Assembly: GCA_020630715.1 (NCBI GenBank)
Contig: JAHDIQ010000008.1
Location: 87,003 to 151,002, forward strand
DNA length: 64,000 nucleotides
Source of the DNA: Nonlabens sp.
GTDB lineage: Bacteria; Bacteroidota; Bacteroidia; Flavobacteriales; Flavobacteriaceae
Direction: 5' to 3'
Part shown: piece after piece, positions 26,313 through 35,049 of the stretch
Layout: each line of letters starts with the position of its first letter
How positions within the stretch are numbered: the stretch's first letter is position 1
Program-made: the position numbers and the translations under genes
The notes under the pieces: model-generated
The model's input: the letters and a program-made list of their open reading frames with translations, nothing else
Database searches by the model: none
What the model was told of the DNA's origin: nothing

Positions 26313-27538
26313 TGAGTTTAAAAAGCAAATTACACGAAATTAAAGAAAGCTTTAAGGGCAAGAAAATGGCACCTGCTTTTAATGCGTTGCATACATTTTT
26401 ATACACGCCTAATGAGGTAACACACAATGGTACGCATATTAAAGCAGTAGATGATTTAAAGCGTACGATGAATACCGTGATCATTGCCTTAGTTCCATGT
26501 TTGATATTTGGAATTTTTAATGCTGGTTATCAGCATTACCTAGCACAAGGAATGATTGAGGCAGCAGATGGGTTCTTAGGAGCTTCATTCTGGACATGGG
26601 ATAACTTTGAAATAGGAGCTTGGACCATATTACCATTAGTAGTGGTTTCTTATGGAGTAGGTCTTTTAGTAGAATTTATTTTTGCCGTTATAAAAGGACA
26701 CGAGGTTGAAGAAGGTTACCTAGTAACAGGTATGTTAGTGCCATTAATTGTACCAGTAGATATTCCATTATGGATGTTAGCGGTAGCAGTCGTTTTTGGT
26801 GTAGTCATAGGTAAAGAAGTTTTTGGTGGTACGGGAATGAATATTTTGAATCCTGCATTAACCATTAGAGCATTCTTATTCTTTGCTTATCCTACATGGA
26901 TGTCTGGTGATAAGGTTTGGGTACATGGTGCTGTAGAACGTGATCAAATGATCGCAGCTGGTCAAACTAATTTAGATGCTATTTCTGGTGAAACCATTTT
27001 AGGGACGTATGCTCAAAACGGTGTGACAAATTATGATTACTGGGATATGTTCTGGGGAATCATCCCAGGATCTGTAGGAGAAACTTCTAAGTTTTTAATC
27101 ATTATAGGTGCTGCATTCTTAATCTTTTCTAAGATAGGAAGCTGGAGAATTATGTTAAGTACCGTAATAGGAGCGCTAGCGATGGGATTAATTTTTAATG
27201 CTGTTGTAGATGCTGGTATTATTACAGAGTCGAGTAAATTCTACGGATTGATGGATGTTCCGTTCTGGCAACATTTAATCATAGGAAGTATCTTATTTGG
27301 TGCGGTATATATGGCAACAGATCCAGTAAGTGCTGCGCAAACTAATAAAGGAAAATGGATTTACGGTTTCTTAATAGGTTTCATATCTATTATGATACGT
27401 GTATTTAATCCAGCTTATCCAGAAGGAGTATTCCTTGCGATATTATTAATGAACGTATTTGCGCCTACTATTGATCACTATGTGGTACAAGGAAACGTAA
27501 AGAAAAGAATGAAGCGTTTAAAAGTTAAAGCCGCTTAA
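26312..27538 (+). CDS. nqrB: Na+-translocating NADH:quinone reductase subunit B
   Basis: Polytopic membrane subunit carrying covalent FMN and riboflavin. The 408-residue product has KKMAPAFNALHTFLYTPNEVT, given in part, about ten hydrophobic segments, GGTGMNILNPALTIRAFLFF, and DAISGETILG, the site corresponding to the flavinylation motif whose Thr carries FMN. Usual sequences read SGATPL, so the local context differs. It overlaps nqrA by one base and is followed by nqrC after 2 bases. Confidence 0.95.
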   Translation: MSLKSKLHEIKESFKGKKMAPAFNALHTFLYTPNEVTHNGTHIKAVDDLKRTMNTVIIALVPCLIFGIFNAGYQHYLAQGMIEAADGFLGASFWTWDNFEIGAWTILPLVVVSYGVGLLVEFIFAVIKGHEVEEGYLVTGMLVPLIVPVDIPLWMLAVAVVFGVVIGKEVFGGTGMNILNPALTIRAFLFFAYPTWMSGDKVWVHGAVERDQMIAAGQTNLDAISGETILGTYAQNGVTNYDYWDMFWGIIPGSVGETSKFLIIIGAAFLIFSKIGSWRIMLSTVIGALAMGLIFNAVVDAGIITESSKFYGLMDVPFWQHLIIGSILFGAVYMATDPVSAAQTNKGKWIYGFLIGFISIMIRVFNPAYPEGVFLAILLMNVFAPTIDHYVVQGNVKKRMKRLKVKAA

Positions 27539-27540
27539 TC

Positions 27541-28329
27541 ATGGAAAAAAGAACAGATAAAAATTCATATACGATAATTTTTGCAGTGATGATGGTATGC
27601 GTGGTAGGTGGGATTCTTGCCTTTCTAGCGTCATCATTAAAAGATCGTATAACACAGAATGAAAAGATAGAGAAGCAGCAAAACATTCTTTATGCGCTAG
27701 GAGTTAATAATAACGACGAAGGTTCTGCGGTATTTGTAGATGCTGCAATAGCAGAAAAAGAGTTCCAAGAAAAAGTTACTGAGCAGTTAGTATTAACTTT
27801 TAAAGATGGAAATATTGTTAAGACTCAGACTAGAGAAGAATACATGGCAGAAACAAAACAAGAGCCATATCTAATCGATGTTAAGAAACAACAGACGCTA
27901 CAAAAAGAAACAGGTGAACGTAAGTTACCATTATTTGTAGGTAAAAGTCCAGAAGGTGAAACCATTTATGTAGCTCCTATTCGTGGGAAAGGATTATGGG
28001 ATGCTATCTGGGGTTATGTTGCTGTTAATGAAGATATGATTGTTAAAGGTGCCTACTTTGATCATAAAGGTGAAACTCCAGGACTGGGCGCAAATATTAA
28101 GCAGCGTTATTTCATGGATGACTTTTATGGTGAGCGTTTATTGACAGAAGCTGGCGTGTTTAAAGGAATCACCGTTGCAAAAGGAAATGCAGATCCTACT
28201 AATAAAATCAAAGATGATTATGAAGTAGACGCGATCGCAGGATCTACGATTACTGGCGATGGTGTAACAGCAATGATTAAAAAAGATTTAGGACTTTACG
28301 TTCCTTACTTTAAAAACTTAAAGAATTAA
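27541..28329 (+). CDS. nqrC: Na+-translocating NADH:quinone reductase subunit C
   Basis: Membrane-anchored periplasmic subunit with covalent FMN. The 262-residue product has one N-terminal membrane segment (TIIFAVMMVCVVGGILAFLAS) and an FMN-binding domain with KGLWDAIWGYVAV, DHKGETPGLGANI and DAIAGSTITGDGV, the last being the flavinylation motif with the acceptor Thr. The usual S-G-A-T is A-G-S-T here. The flavin transferase ApbE needed for attachment is not in the window. Confidence 0.94.
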   Translation: MEKRTDKNSYTIIFAVMMVCVVGGILAFLASSLKDRITQNEKIEKQQNILYALGVNNNDEGSAVFVDAAIAEKEFQEKVTEQLVLTFKDGNIVKTQTREEYMAETKQEPYLIDVKKQQTLQKETGERKLPLFVGKSPEGETIYVAPIRGKGLWDAIWGYVAVNEDMIVKGAYFDHKGETPGLGANIKQRYFMDDFYGERLLTEAGVFKGITVAKGNADPTNKIKDDYEVDAIAGSTITGDGVTAMIKKDLGLYVPYFKNLKN

Positions 28330-28331
28330 TA

Positions 28332-28976
28332 ATGGCATTACTATCTAAAAAAGACAGCAAGTTATTAAAAGATCCTTTACTGGATAACAATCCCATTACC
28401 ATTCAGGTATTAGGAATATGTTCTGCACTTGCGATCACGGCAGAGCTAAAGGCATCTATCGTAATGACCGTTTCTGTACTATTTGTTATGGGTGTAGGTA
28501 ACGTCGTTATTTCTTTAATGCGTAATATCATTCCATCTAAAATTAGAATTATCGTACAGCTAGTAGTGGTAGCATCACTAGTAATTATTGTAGATCAGGT
28601 ACTTAAAGCCTTTGCTTACGAGCTCAGTAAAACCCTATCGGTATTTGTAGGATTGATTATTACTAACTGTATTATTATGGGACGTTTTGAAGCATTTGCT
28701 TTAGGAAATGGACCCTATAGATCATTCCTAGATGGAATAGGTAATGCAGCAGGATATGGTTTTATACTAATCCTAGTAGGTTTCTTTAGAGAGTTATTAG
28801 GTTCTGGTACTTTATTAGGTATTTCAGTACTAGGTGATCCTATCGCAAAAACTGGATTATACGCAATAGGTTATGAAAATAACGGTTTCATGTTACTTTC
28901 TCCTATGGCGTTGATCGTTGTAGGATTAATTATCTGGGTACAACGTGCTAGAAACAAAGATTTAATAGAAGACTAG
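28332..28976 (+). CDS. nqrD: Na+-translocating NADH:quinone reductase subunit D
   Basis: Six-segment membrane subunit, 214 residues. It begins with LLKDPLLDNNPITIQVLGICSALAIT, in part, and has NCIIMGRFEAFALGNGP with the cysteine that binds the inter-subunit iron centre in NqrD/E. It follows nqrC by 2 bases. The spacer to nqrE is unusually long (63 bases) for this operon and holds a dispersed palindrome. Confidence 0.95.
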   Translation: MALLSKKDSKLLKDPLLDNNPITIQVLGICSALAITAELKASIVMTVSVLFVMGVGNVVISLMRNIIPSKIRIIVQLVVVASLVIIVDQVLKAFAYELSKTLSVFVGLIITNCIIMGRFEAFALGNGPYRSFLDGIGNAAGYGFILILVGFFRELLGSGTLLGISVLGDPIAKTGLYAIGYENNGFMLLSPMALIVVGLIIWVQRARNKDLIED

Positions 28977-29006
28977 ATTTATAAGTACTACGCTTTTAGC
29001 AATTTC

Positions 29007-29020
29007 GCTTTCGCGAAAGC
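29007..29020. repeat. Dispersed palindrome between nqrD and nqrE
   Basis: Exact core within the longest gap of the nqr operon. The right flank reads GTAATT as in the 24-bp form. Confidence 0.95.
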
Positions 29021-29039
29021 GTAATTAAAACAACATCAA

Positions 29040-29774
29040 ATGGAACATATAGAATTATTTTTTAAGTCCATCTTTATAGATAACATGGTTTTTGCAACAT
29101 TCTTAGGAATGTGCTCTTATCTAGCGGTATCTAAAAAAGTAACAACATCCGTAGGAATGGGTGCAGCAGTAGTATTTGTATTAGGAATCACTGTACCATT
29201 AAACTGGTTACTGGATCAATACATATTACAACCAGGTGCTTTATCATGGTTAGGTGCAGATTTTGCAAGCTATGATTTAAGTTTCCTTTCATTCATCATG
29301 TTTATCGCAACGATAGCAACGATGGTACAGTTAGTAGAAATTGTGATAGAGAAATTTTCTCCATCATTGTATAACTCTCTAGGTATATTTTTACCATTGA
29401 TCGCAGTAAACTGTGCGATTCTAGGTGGATCACTCTTCATGCAATCGCGTGAGATAGCATCGATAGATCTTGCATTTAACTATGGTATATCATCAGGTAT
29501 AGGATGGTTCCTAGCTATCCTTGCTATTGCCGCAATCCGTGAGAAAATACGTTACAGTTCAGTACCAGCACCATTACGTGGATTAGGAATTACTTTTATT
29601 ATTACTGGTTTAATGGCGATAGGTTTCATGAGTTTTGGTGGAATGCTAACCGGTGGTGATGAAGCAAAAGAAGAGAAAAAAGAAGTGGTTGAGAAATCTG
29701 TTATCCTAGAAGATAAGTTATCAGATGATACTACGACTACAGAGTTAGATGATAAGTTAACGCAAGCAAATTAG
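29040..29774 (+). CDS. nqrE: Na+-translocating NADH:quinone reductase subunit E
   Basis: Six-segment membrane subunit with [19 protein letters not shown] near the start and [15 protein letters not shown] for the iron-ligand cysteine. The family is usually about 200 residues. This product has 244 because of a charged C-terminal tail after [10 protein letters not shown] that is rich in Glu, Lys, Asp and Thr. The tail should project from the membrane and has no known role. It is followed by nqrF after 4 bases. Confidence 0.94.
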   Translation: MEHIELFFKSIFIDNMVFATFLGMCSYLAVSKKVTTSVGMGAAVVFVLGITVPLNWLLDQYILQPGALSWLGADFASYDLSFLSFIMFIATIATMVQLVEIVIEKFSPSLYNSLGIFLPLIAVNCAILGGSLFMQSREIASIDLAFNYGISSGIGWFLAILAIAAIREKIRYSSVPAPLRGLGITFIITGLMAIGFMSFGGMLTGGDEAKEEKKEVVEKSVILEDKLSDDTTTTELDDKLTQAN

Positions 29775-29778
29775 GAGC

Positions 29779-31089
29779 ATGATGATTTTAGAAGCAGGAA
29801 CTTTAGGAACAGTAACGGCAACAGTTGTAGCCTTTTTACTAATCGTATTGTTATTAGTAACACTTTTACTGGTAGTAAAGCAAAAATTATCTCCATCTGG
29901 TCCAGTGACCATTAATGTAAACGGAGAACGTGATCTTACGACAGGATCGGGAGATACGCTGTTAGGAACACTAGGAGCAAATAAATTATTCTTACCATCT
30001 GCTTGTGGTGGTGGTGGAACTTGTGTACAGTGTAAATGTATCGTTAAAGATGGCGGTGGCGGAATCCTTCCTACAGAAGAACCTCACTTTACACGTAAAG
30101 AAATTGCCGAAGGATGGAGATTAGGATGTCAGGTTAAAGTAAAACAAGACATGGTGATTGAGATTCCAGAGGAAGTTTTTGGTATCAAAAAATGGGAAGC
30201 AGAGGTTGTACGTAATTACAACGTTGCATCATTTATTAAAGAGTTTGTAGTGCGTTTACCAGAGGATATGCACTATGAAGCTGGTGGATACATTCAGATT
30301 GAAATTCCAGAATGTACGGTGAATTTTAAAGATATGGATATCACAGCACATCCTGAAGAGCATGACACGCCAGATAAGTTTCAGGCAGAATGGGATAAGT
30401 TTAACTTATGGCCACTAGTTATGAAAAACGATGATATAGTGGAGCGTGCCTATTCAATGGCATCTTTTCCAGCAGAAGGTCGTGATATTATGTTAAATGT
30501 ACGTATCGCAACACCACCATGGGATAGAGCGAAGAATGGCTGGATGGATGTAAATCCAGGTATCGCTAGTTCTTATATTTTTAATCAAAAGCCAGGTGAT
30601 AAAGTAACTATTTCTGGACCTTATGGTGAATTCTTCATCAATGAGTCTGATGCAGAGATGCTTTACGTAGGTGGTGGAGCAGGAATGGCGCCTATGCGTT
30701 CACATTTGTATCACTTATTCCGTACGGTTAAAACTGGTCGTAAAGTAACATACTGGTACGGTGGACGTTCTAAGCGTGAATTGTTCTACATTGATCATTT
30801 TAGAGCACTTGAAAAAGATTTCCCAAACTTTAAATTCTACATGGCATTATCTGAGCCGTTAGAAGAAGATAATTGGAAAGTTAAAGATGGAATAGACGGT
30901 GAAGGTGACGGTTTTGTGGGATTCATACACAATTGCGTTATCGATAACTATTTGAATCATCACGATACACCAGAAGATATAGAACTTTATTTCTGTGGAC
31001 CACCATTGATGAATCAGGCGGTTCAAAAAATGGGAGAAGACTTCGGTATTCCAGACGAGAACATCCGTTTTGATGACTTTGGAGGATAA
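29779..31089 (+). CDS. nqrF: Na+-translocating NADH:quinone reductase subunit F
   Basis: Electron entry subunit with 2Fe-2S and FAD, oxidising NADH. The 436-residue product has one N-terminal membrane segment, a ferredoxin domain with cysteines in [16 protein letters not shown] and WRLGCQVKV, the FAD motif [10 protein letters not shown] and the NADH motif [14 protein letters not shown], ending with [11 protein letters not shown]. It is the last gene of the operon and is followed by a strong terminator. Confidence 0.96.
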   Translation: MMILEAGTLGTVTATVVAFLLIVLLLVTLLLVVKQKLSPSGPVTINVNGERDLTTGSGDTLLGTLGANKLFLPSACGGGGTCVQCKCIVKDGGGGILPTEEPHFTRKEIAEGWRLGCQVKVKQDMVIEIPEEVFGIKKWEAEVVRNYNVASFIKEFVVRLPEDMHYEAGGYIQIEIPECTVNFKDMDITAHPEEHDTPDKFQAEWDKFNLWPLVMKNDDIVERAYSMASFPAEGRDIMLNVRIATPPWDRAKNGWMDVNPGIASSYIFNQKPGDKVTISGPYGEFFINESDAEMLYVGGGAGMAPMRSHLYHLFRTVKTGRKVTYWYGGRSKRELFYIDHFRALEKDFPNFKFYMALSEPLEEDNWKVKDGIDGEGDGFVGFIHNCVIDNYLNHHDTPEDIELYFCGPPLMNQAVQKMGEDFGIPDENIRFDDFGG

Positions 31090-31115
31090 TTATATCTTTA
31101 AATTGACATTAGATC

Positions 31116-31143
31116 AACCCAACTCTGTAGAGTTGGGTTTTTT
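31116..31143 (+). terminator. Terminator of the nqr operon
   Basis: AACCCAACTC and GAGTTGGGTT around TGTA, followed by a T run. Confidence 0.92.
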
Positions 31144-31213
31144 ATTAGACGATCTTTAAGAAATACATTCAGTTTGCTTTAAATTGATATCTTTAAGCGA
31201 ATTATGAAATGAT

Positions 31214-34200
31214 ATGAAAAGAGTGGACATAGTGACTACGTTAAGGTCGTCACTAATTGTTTTGTGCCTTCTTTGTTCGGCGATACTTTATAGTCAAGTC
31301 TATCACGAGGTTTTTACTTCTCGCGATGGTCTATCTATAGATTATGTGGAAGATATCGTTCAGGATGATTTTGGTTTTTTATGGATTTCTGGATCTAGGC
31401 TGGACAATAGAGAAATAATTGCCAAATCCAGTCCCGTTTCTCTTCAACGTTTTGATGGTAAAAACTTCCACAATTTTAATATTCAATTTCAAAAAAAACC
31501 TATTCAGGTGAGCAAAATGTTACCCTATCGGGACTCGTTACTGTTGCTATATTCAAAGAATGATAATATAGATGTTATAGTTGAATTTAATCCTAATAGC
31601 ACTAATTATCAACATATTGAAAATAATGATTTTGAAAATGTTGCAAACGTAAGGAAGGTAGAAGATCATTATTATTTGCTTAATGCTACAGGTACTAAAA
31701 TAGATGTATCACATTTTAATGAAGACCATACGGTAGGGTCGTTGTTCTCTTTTGAAAATGAGGTTAATGTTATTAATATCGACCGCAATACTCAGTTTAT
31801 AGCATTTAAGGATTTATTCATTTTTAGTGATAAATACTTTCCTATAGTTATTACAGGTAGAGATGGTGTAGAGGTCAAAAGATTTTCAAATAAAAATTTT
31901 AATAGAGCGCGCAACCTCATTTCAAATAAATTGTGGATTGAGCAACACTTCATCCATGATAATGAGCTATATGCTTTTATGGGTAATGATGATAGGTTAT
32001 ATAAATTTAATAAAAACACCTTAAGATTTGAGGTGATTATAGACGGGTATTTTGTAGGTAAAACAGCTCTCAAAACTTTTAAAGACAGCTCTGGAAATCT
32101 TGTAATTGCTTATATCAGTAATGACAGACTTAACCTAGTAACCATTGATAATGAAGAGGTTGTTCCTATCCATAGTCATACGGTTAACAATTCTACAACC
32201 ATTCAACTATGGTCCCAAAATGTAAAAAATGAATTATGGCTAGCTACAAAAAACGAAATTCATTATTATAAGTTTTCTAACAATCAGTTTGAGAAGTTTC
32301 TATTAGATCATCAAATGCGAGCAATTAAGCGCATTGAAGATGAAAACTACTTAATTGCAACTGAAGATGGTGGCTGGTATTCGTATAATCACTTGAGTAA
32401 AAAGGTGATGAAATTTCCTGTGTTTGAAAATGGTAAGGAAATTATTTTGAATTCTTCTAGAAACATCATTGTAGATAAGGACACCTTGTGGTCTCATTCT
32501 TCTGGTAATATGGTTGCAATACACAGGAAAACGGGTAATACCATATCCTATCGCGATTACCCAGTTCAATGCCTAGAACAGTTAAATGATAGTGTTATTG
32601 TCTCTGGGACAAAACATTATAACTTAATGAGTTTTAATATCGCTTCAAGAACTTTTGAGGCATTGGTAAAAACAGATTCATTAAATCATATAGATTTATC
32701 AATAGATCAAGACAAAGAATGGATAGTAACGGCGACTCAACAGGGAATCTTTAAATATAATCTTAAGGATAAAACATCATCTCTTATTTCTACAGGTCTT
32801 AAAGACAACTATTTTCTAGTATCAGATTATTTTAATGACTATGGATTTTTATTAGGAACTAGAGATGGAAATATCGTAAAATTCAATCCACAGGATGATA
32901 CCGTTTCCATAATTTATGAAGATACTTTGAATGCTGGGATTGCAACGATTATACCTTATGAAAATGATTTATGGATCTCTACCTTCAATGGATTAGTCCA
33001 TTTTGATCCTATGCTTCAAAAGTCTACCAGATATTCAATTAAAGATGGTTTGTCCCATAATGAAGGTAATAGATATAGTGCATCTTATACTTCTAATGGT
33101 ATACTCGCTGGTAGTTTATCAGGAATAAATCATTTTGTGCCTCAAGATTTAGTAGCACAGCAGTCACGTGATTCTTTGAGTTTGCTAAAAATTCGAAAAT
33201 TTAATCCTAAGTTAAACTCTTTTGTTGATGTGTATGATAAGTCCGCTTTCGCGAAAGCGAAAACCATCAAACTACCCGTTGAAAATAAGCAGTTAGAGCT
33301 AGAATATTCTCTTACTGGGTTAGATGTGTTACGTAATGAGTCTTATGAATACAGACTTGATGACAATGATTGGGTAACCTTAGGTGATAAGAAAAAGTTA
33401 CAATTTTTAAATCTTGCATCTGGTGAATATGATCTAGAACTAAGAGCAAGAGATTTTTCAGGTGAACTTATAGGAAAACCGTTGTTGTTGAAAATTAATT
33501 CAGAAGATTTTTTTTATAAAAAATGGTGGTTTATTGTATTGATATCTTTAACCATAATAACACTCTTAGTCTATTTTTTAAAGCAGGAAAAATTAAAAAA
33601 ATTGATGCAAGTTCAATTTTCTCAGGATTTAATCGAGAAACAAGAGTTAGAAAGATCAAGAATTGCAAAGGAATTGCATGATAGTGTAGGTCAACAATTG
33701 ACTTTAATTAAACAGACAGCACAGAATGAAGAATTAAATCATATCTCAGTATTAACTAATTCTACACTAGAGGAAGTTCGTAGCATTTCTCGCAACTTAT
33801 ATCCTGCAAATCTTCATAGACTTGGTTTTAAAGCTAGTGTTGAGCAATTACTAGAAGATATTGATGAACAGACTGATATGTTTATAGATTTAGAGATTGA
33901 AAACATTGATCGGTTTTTAGATCAAAGAGCTACACTGAATTTATATAGATTCATTCAAGAAGCTGTTTCAAATGTAATTAAACATGCAAGGTCTAAAACG
34001 CTACAAATACATATTACTAGTGAAACAAATGTTATAAATGTTTCCATTATTGATAAGGGTACTGGATTCAAAAACTCTACAGAATTGATGAAAAACTCTC
34101 TAGGACTAAAAACATTAGAGGAACGTATTAAAATTATTAATGGTAATTTAGAAATCCTAAGTGTCATAGGAAAAGGAACTGAATTAAAATCAACGATTCC

Positions 34201-34216
34201 TAAATCAAAATCATGA
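31214..34216 (+). CDS. Beta-propeller sensor histidine kinase (Y_Y_Y and HisKA_3 type)
   Basis: A one-membrane-span sensor. The 1000-residue product has a signal peptide ending ILYSQ, then two-component-regulator propeller blades (FTSRDGLSIDYVEDIVQDDFG in part, IKDGLSHNEGNRYS), a Y_Y_Y-type domain (NESYEYRLDDNDW, SGEYDLELRARD), a membrane segment (WWFIVLISLTIITLLVYFL) near residue 775, a HisKA_3 domain with ELHDSVGQQ (His822) and an ATPase domain (NLYRFIQEAVSNVIKHA, DKGTGFK). The dispersed palindrome encodes residues 678-682, AFAKA, at the start of the Y_Y_Y part. The regulator gene overlaps by 4 bases, so the two form a two-component pair. Confidence 0.92.
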   Translation: MKRVDIVTTLRSSLIVLCLLCSAILYSQVYHEVFTSRDGLSIDYVEDIVQDDFGFLWISGSRLDNREIIAKSSPVSLQRFDGKNFHNFNIQFQKKPIQVSKMLPYRDSLLLLYSKNDNIDVIVEFNPNSTNYQHIENNDFENVANVRKVEDHYYLLNATGTKIDVSHFNEDHTVGSLFSFENEVNVINIDRNTQFIAFKDLFIFSDKYFPIVITGRDGVEVKRFSNKNFNRARNLISNKLWIEQHFIHDNELYAFMGNDDRLYKFNKNTLRFEVIIDGYFVGKTALKTFKDSSGNLVIAYISNDRLNLVTIDNEEVVPIHSHTVNNSTTIQLWSQNVKNELWLATKNEIHYYKFSNNQFEKFLLDHQMRAIKRIEDENYLIATEDGGWYSYNHLSKKVMKFPVFENGKEIILNSSRNIIVDKDTLWSHSSGNMVAIHRKTGNTISYRDYPVQCLEQLNDSVIVSGTKHYNLMSFNIASRTFEALVKTDSLNHIDLSIDQDKEWIVTATQQGIFKYNLKDKTSSLISTGLKDNYFLVSDYFNDYGFLLGTRDGNIVKFNPQDDTVSIIYEDTLNAGIATIIPYENDLWISTFNGLVHFDPMLQKSTRYSIKDGLSHNEGNRYSASYTSNGILAGSLSGINHFVPQDLVAQQSRDSLSLLKIRKFNPKLNSFVDVYDKSAFAKAKTIKLPVENKQLELEYSLTGLDVLRNESYEYRLDDNDWVTLGDKKKLQFLNLASGEYDLELRARDFSGELIGKPLLLKINSEDFFYKKWWFIVLISLTIITLLVYFLKQEKLKKLMQVQFSQDLIEKQELERSRIAKELHDSVGQQLTLIKQTAQNEELNHISVLTNSTLEEVRSISRNLYPANLHRLGFKASVEQLLEDIDEQTDMFIDLEIENIDRFLDQRATLNLYRFIQEAVSNVIKHARSKTLQIHITSETNVINVSIIDKGTGFKNSTELMKNSLGLKTLEERIKIINGNLEILSVIGKGTELKSTIPKSKS
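33245..33258. repeat. Dispersed palindrome inside the sensor kinase gene
   Basis: Exact core in the AFAKA frame, between the propeller and the Y_Y_Y domain. Confidence 0.95.
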
Positions 34217-34845
34217 ATCAACCTTCCATTATAATAGCAGATGATCACCCTATGTTACTTGCAGGACTGCATGCTTCATTAACTTCTAATGGCTTTAACG
34301 TAGTAGCAATAGCAGAAGATGGTGCAAAAGCCTTAAAATCCATAATGGAATTGGAACCAGACGTTGCATTATTAGATATAGAAATGCCAGTACTTTCAGG
34401 TTTTGAAGTTATTGAAAAGTGTAAAAATAAAGGAGTTAAAACAGCCTTTGTCCTGCTTACTTCACATAAAGAAAAAGGTTTTGTAGCTCAAGCTCAAAAA
34501 CTACAGATAAAGGGTTACTTACTTAAAGACGAGCCTTTTGAAGATTTAGAGCGTTGTATTAAATTAGTTCATCAGGGGAAACAATGCTTTAGTAAAGTAT
34601 TTCAAGATGTCTTAGATGATCAAGTACTTCCTGAAATTCAAAAGATCAAACGACTTACATCATCAGAGCGTATTATTATCAATTACATTTCAAAGCAATT
34701 ATCTTCTCAACAAATAGCCGAAGAACTAAGTATATCTATAAGAACCGTGCAGAAACACCGAAGCAATATCATTTCAAAATTAGAGATAAATACTAGCGAT
34801 GATGCACTTAAAAAATGGGTTCAAGAAAATGCTCACTTTCTTTAG
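34213..34845 (+). CDS. LuxR/NarL-family response regulator
   Basis: The 210-residue product has a receiver domain with acidic pair DD at 10-11 and phosphoacceptor Asp55 (LLDIEMPVLSGFEV), and a C-terminal LuxR-type helix-turn-helix (LTSSERIIINYISKQ, IAEELSISIRTVQKHRSNIISKL). It is translationally coupled to the propeller kinase by an ATGA overlap. The large repeat protein starts 204 bases downstream and is a candidate target. Confidence 0.94.
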   Translation: MNQPSIIIADDHPMLLAGLHASLTSNGFNVVAIAEDGAKALKSIMELEPDVALLDIEMPVLSGFEVIEKCKNKGVKTAFVLLTSHKEKGFVAQAQKLQIKGYLLKDEPFEDLERCIKLVHQGKQCFSKVFQDVLDDQVLPEIQKIKRLTSSERIIINYISKQLSSQQIAEELSISIRTVQKHRSNIISKLEINTSDDALKKWVQENAHFL

Positions 34846-34910
34846 GATTGAATCAATTCTTTTTGAGTTGATCTGAAATACCTTCTTTTAATTATTACAA
34901 AATTTTCCTA

Positions 34911-34946
34911 TACGTACCCTACGTAGTTATTACGTACAGGTACGTA
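34911..34946. promoter_or_regulatory. Nested TACGTA dyad upstream of the repeat-protein gene
   Basis: TACGTACC (34911-34918) is mirrored by GGTACGTA (34939-34946), and inside lie ACGTA (34921-34925) and TACGT (34931-34935). Two nested dyads in 36 bases, directly after a response regulator gene and before a surface protein gene, suggest an operator. No binding protein is known to me. Confidence 0.5.
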
Positions 34947-35000
34947 TTTGATGCCAGCTATAATAAAACTAGCTTGCTCATCGAAAAGAGTAATGGTTGT

Positions 35001-35027
35001 TAGGGATGTTTATCCCTAGTTTTTTTC
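35001..35027 (+). terminator. Terminator-like hairpin in the leader of the repeat-protein gene
   Basis: TAGGGAT and ATCCCTA flank GTTT and are followed by G and seven T. It ends 22 bases before the ATG at 35050. It either ends the kinase-regulator transcript or attenuates the repeat-protein gene. Confidence 0.7.
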
Positions 35028-35049
35028 TCTACCCGTAACTTATAGAATA

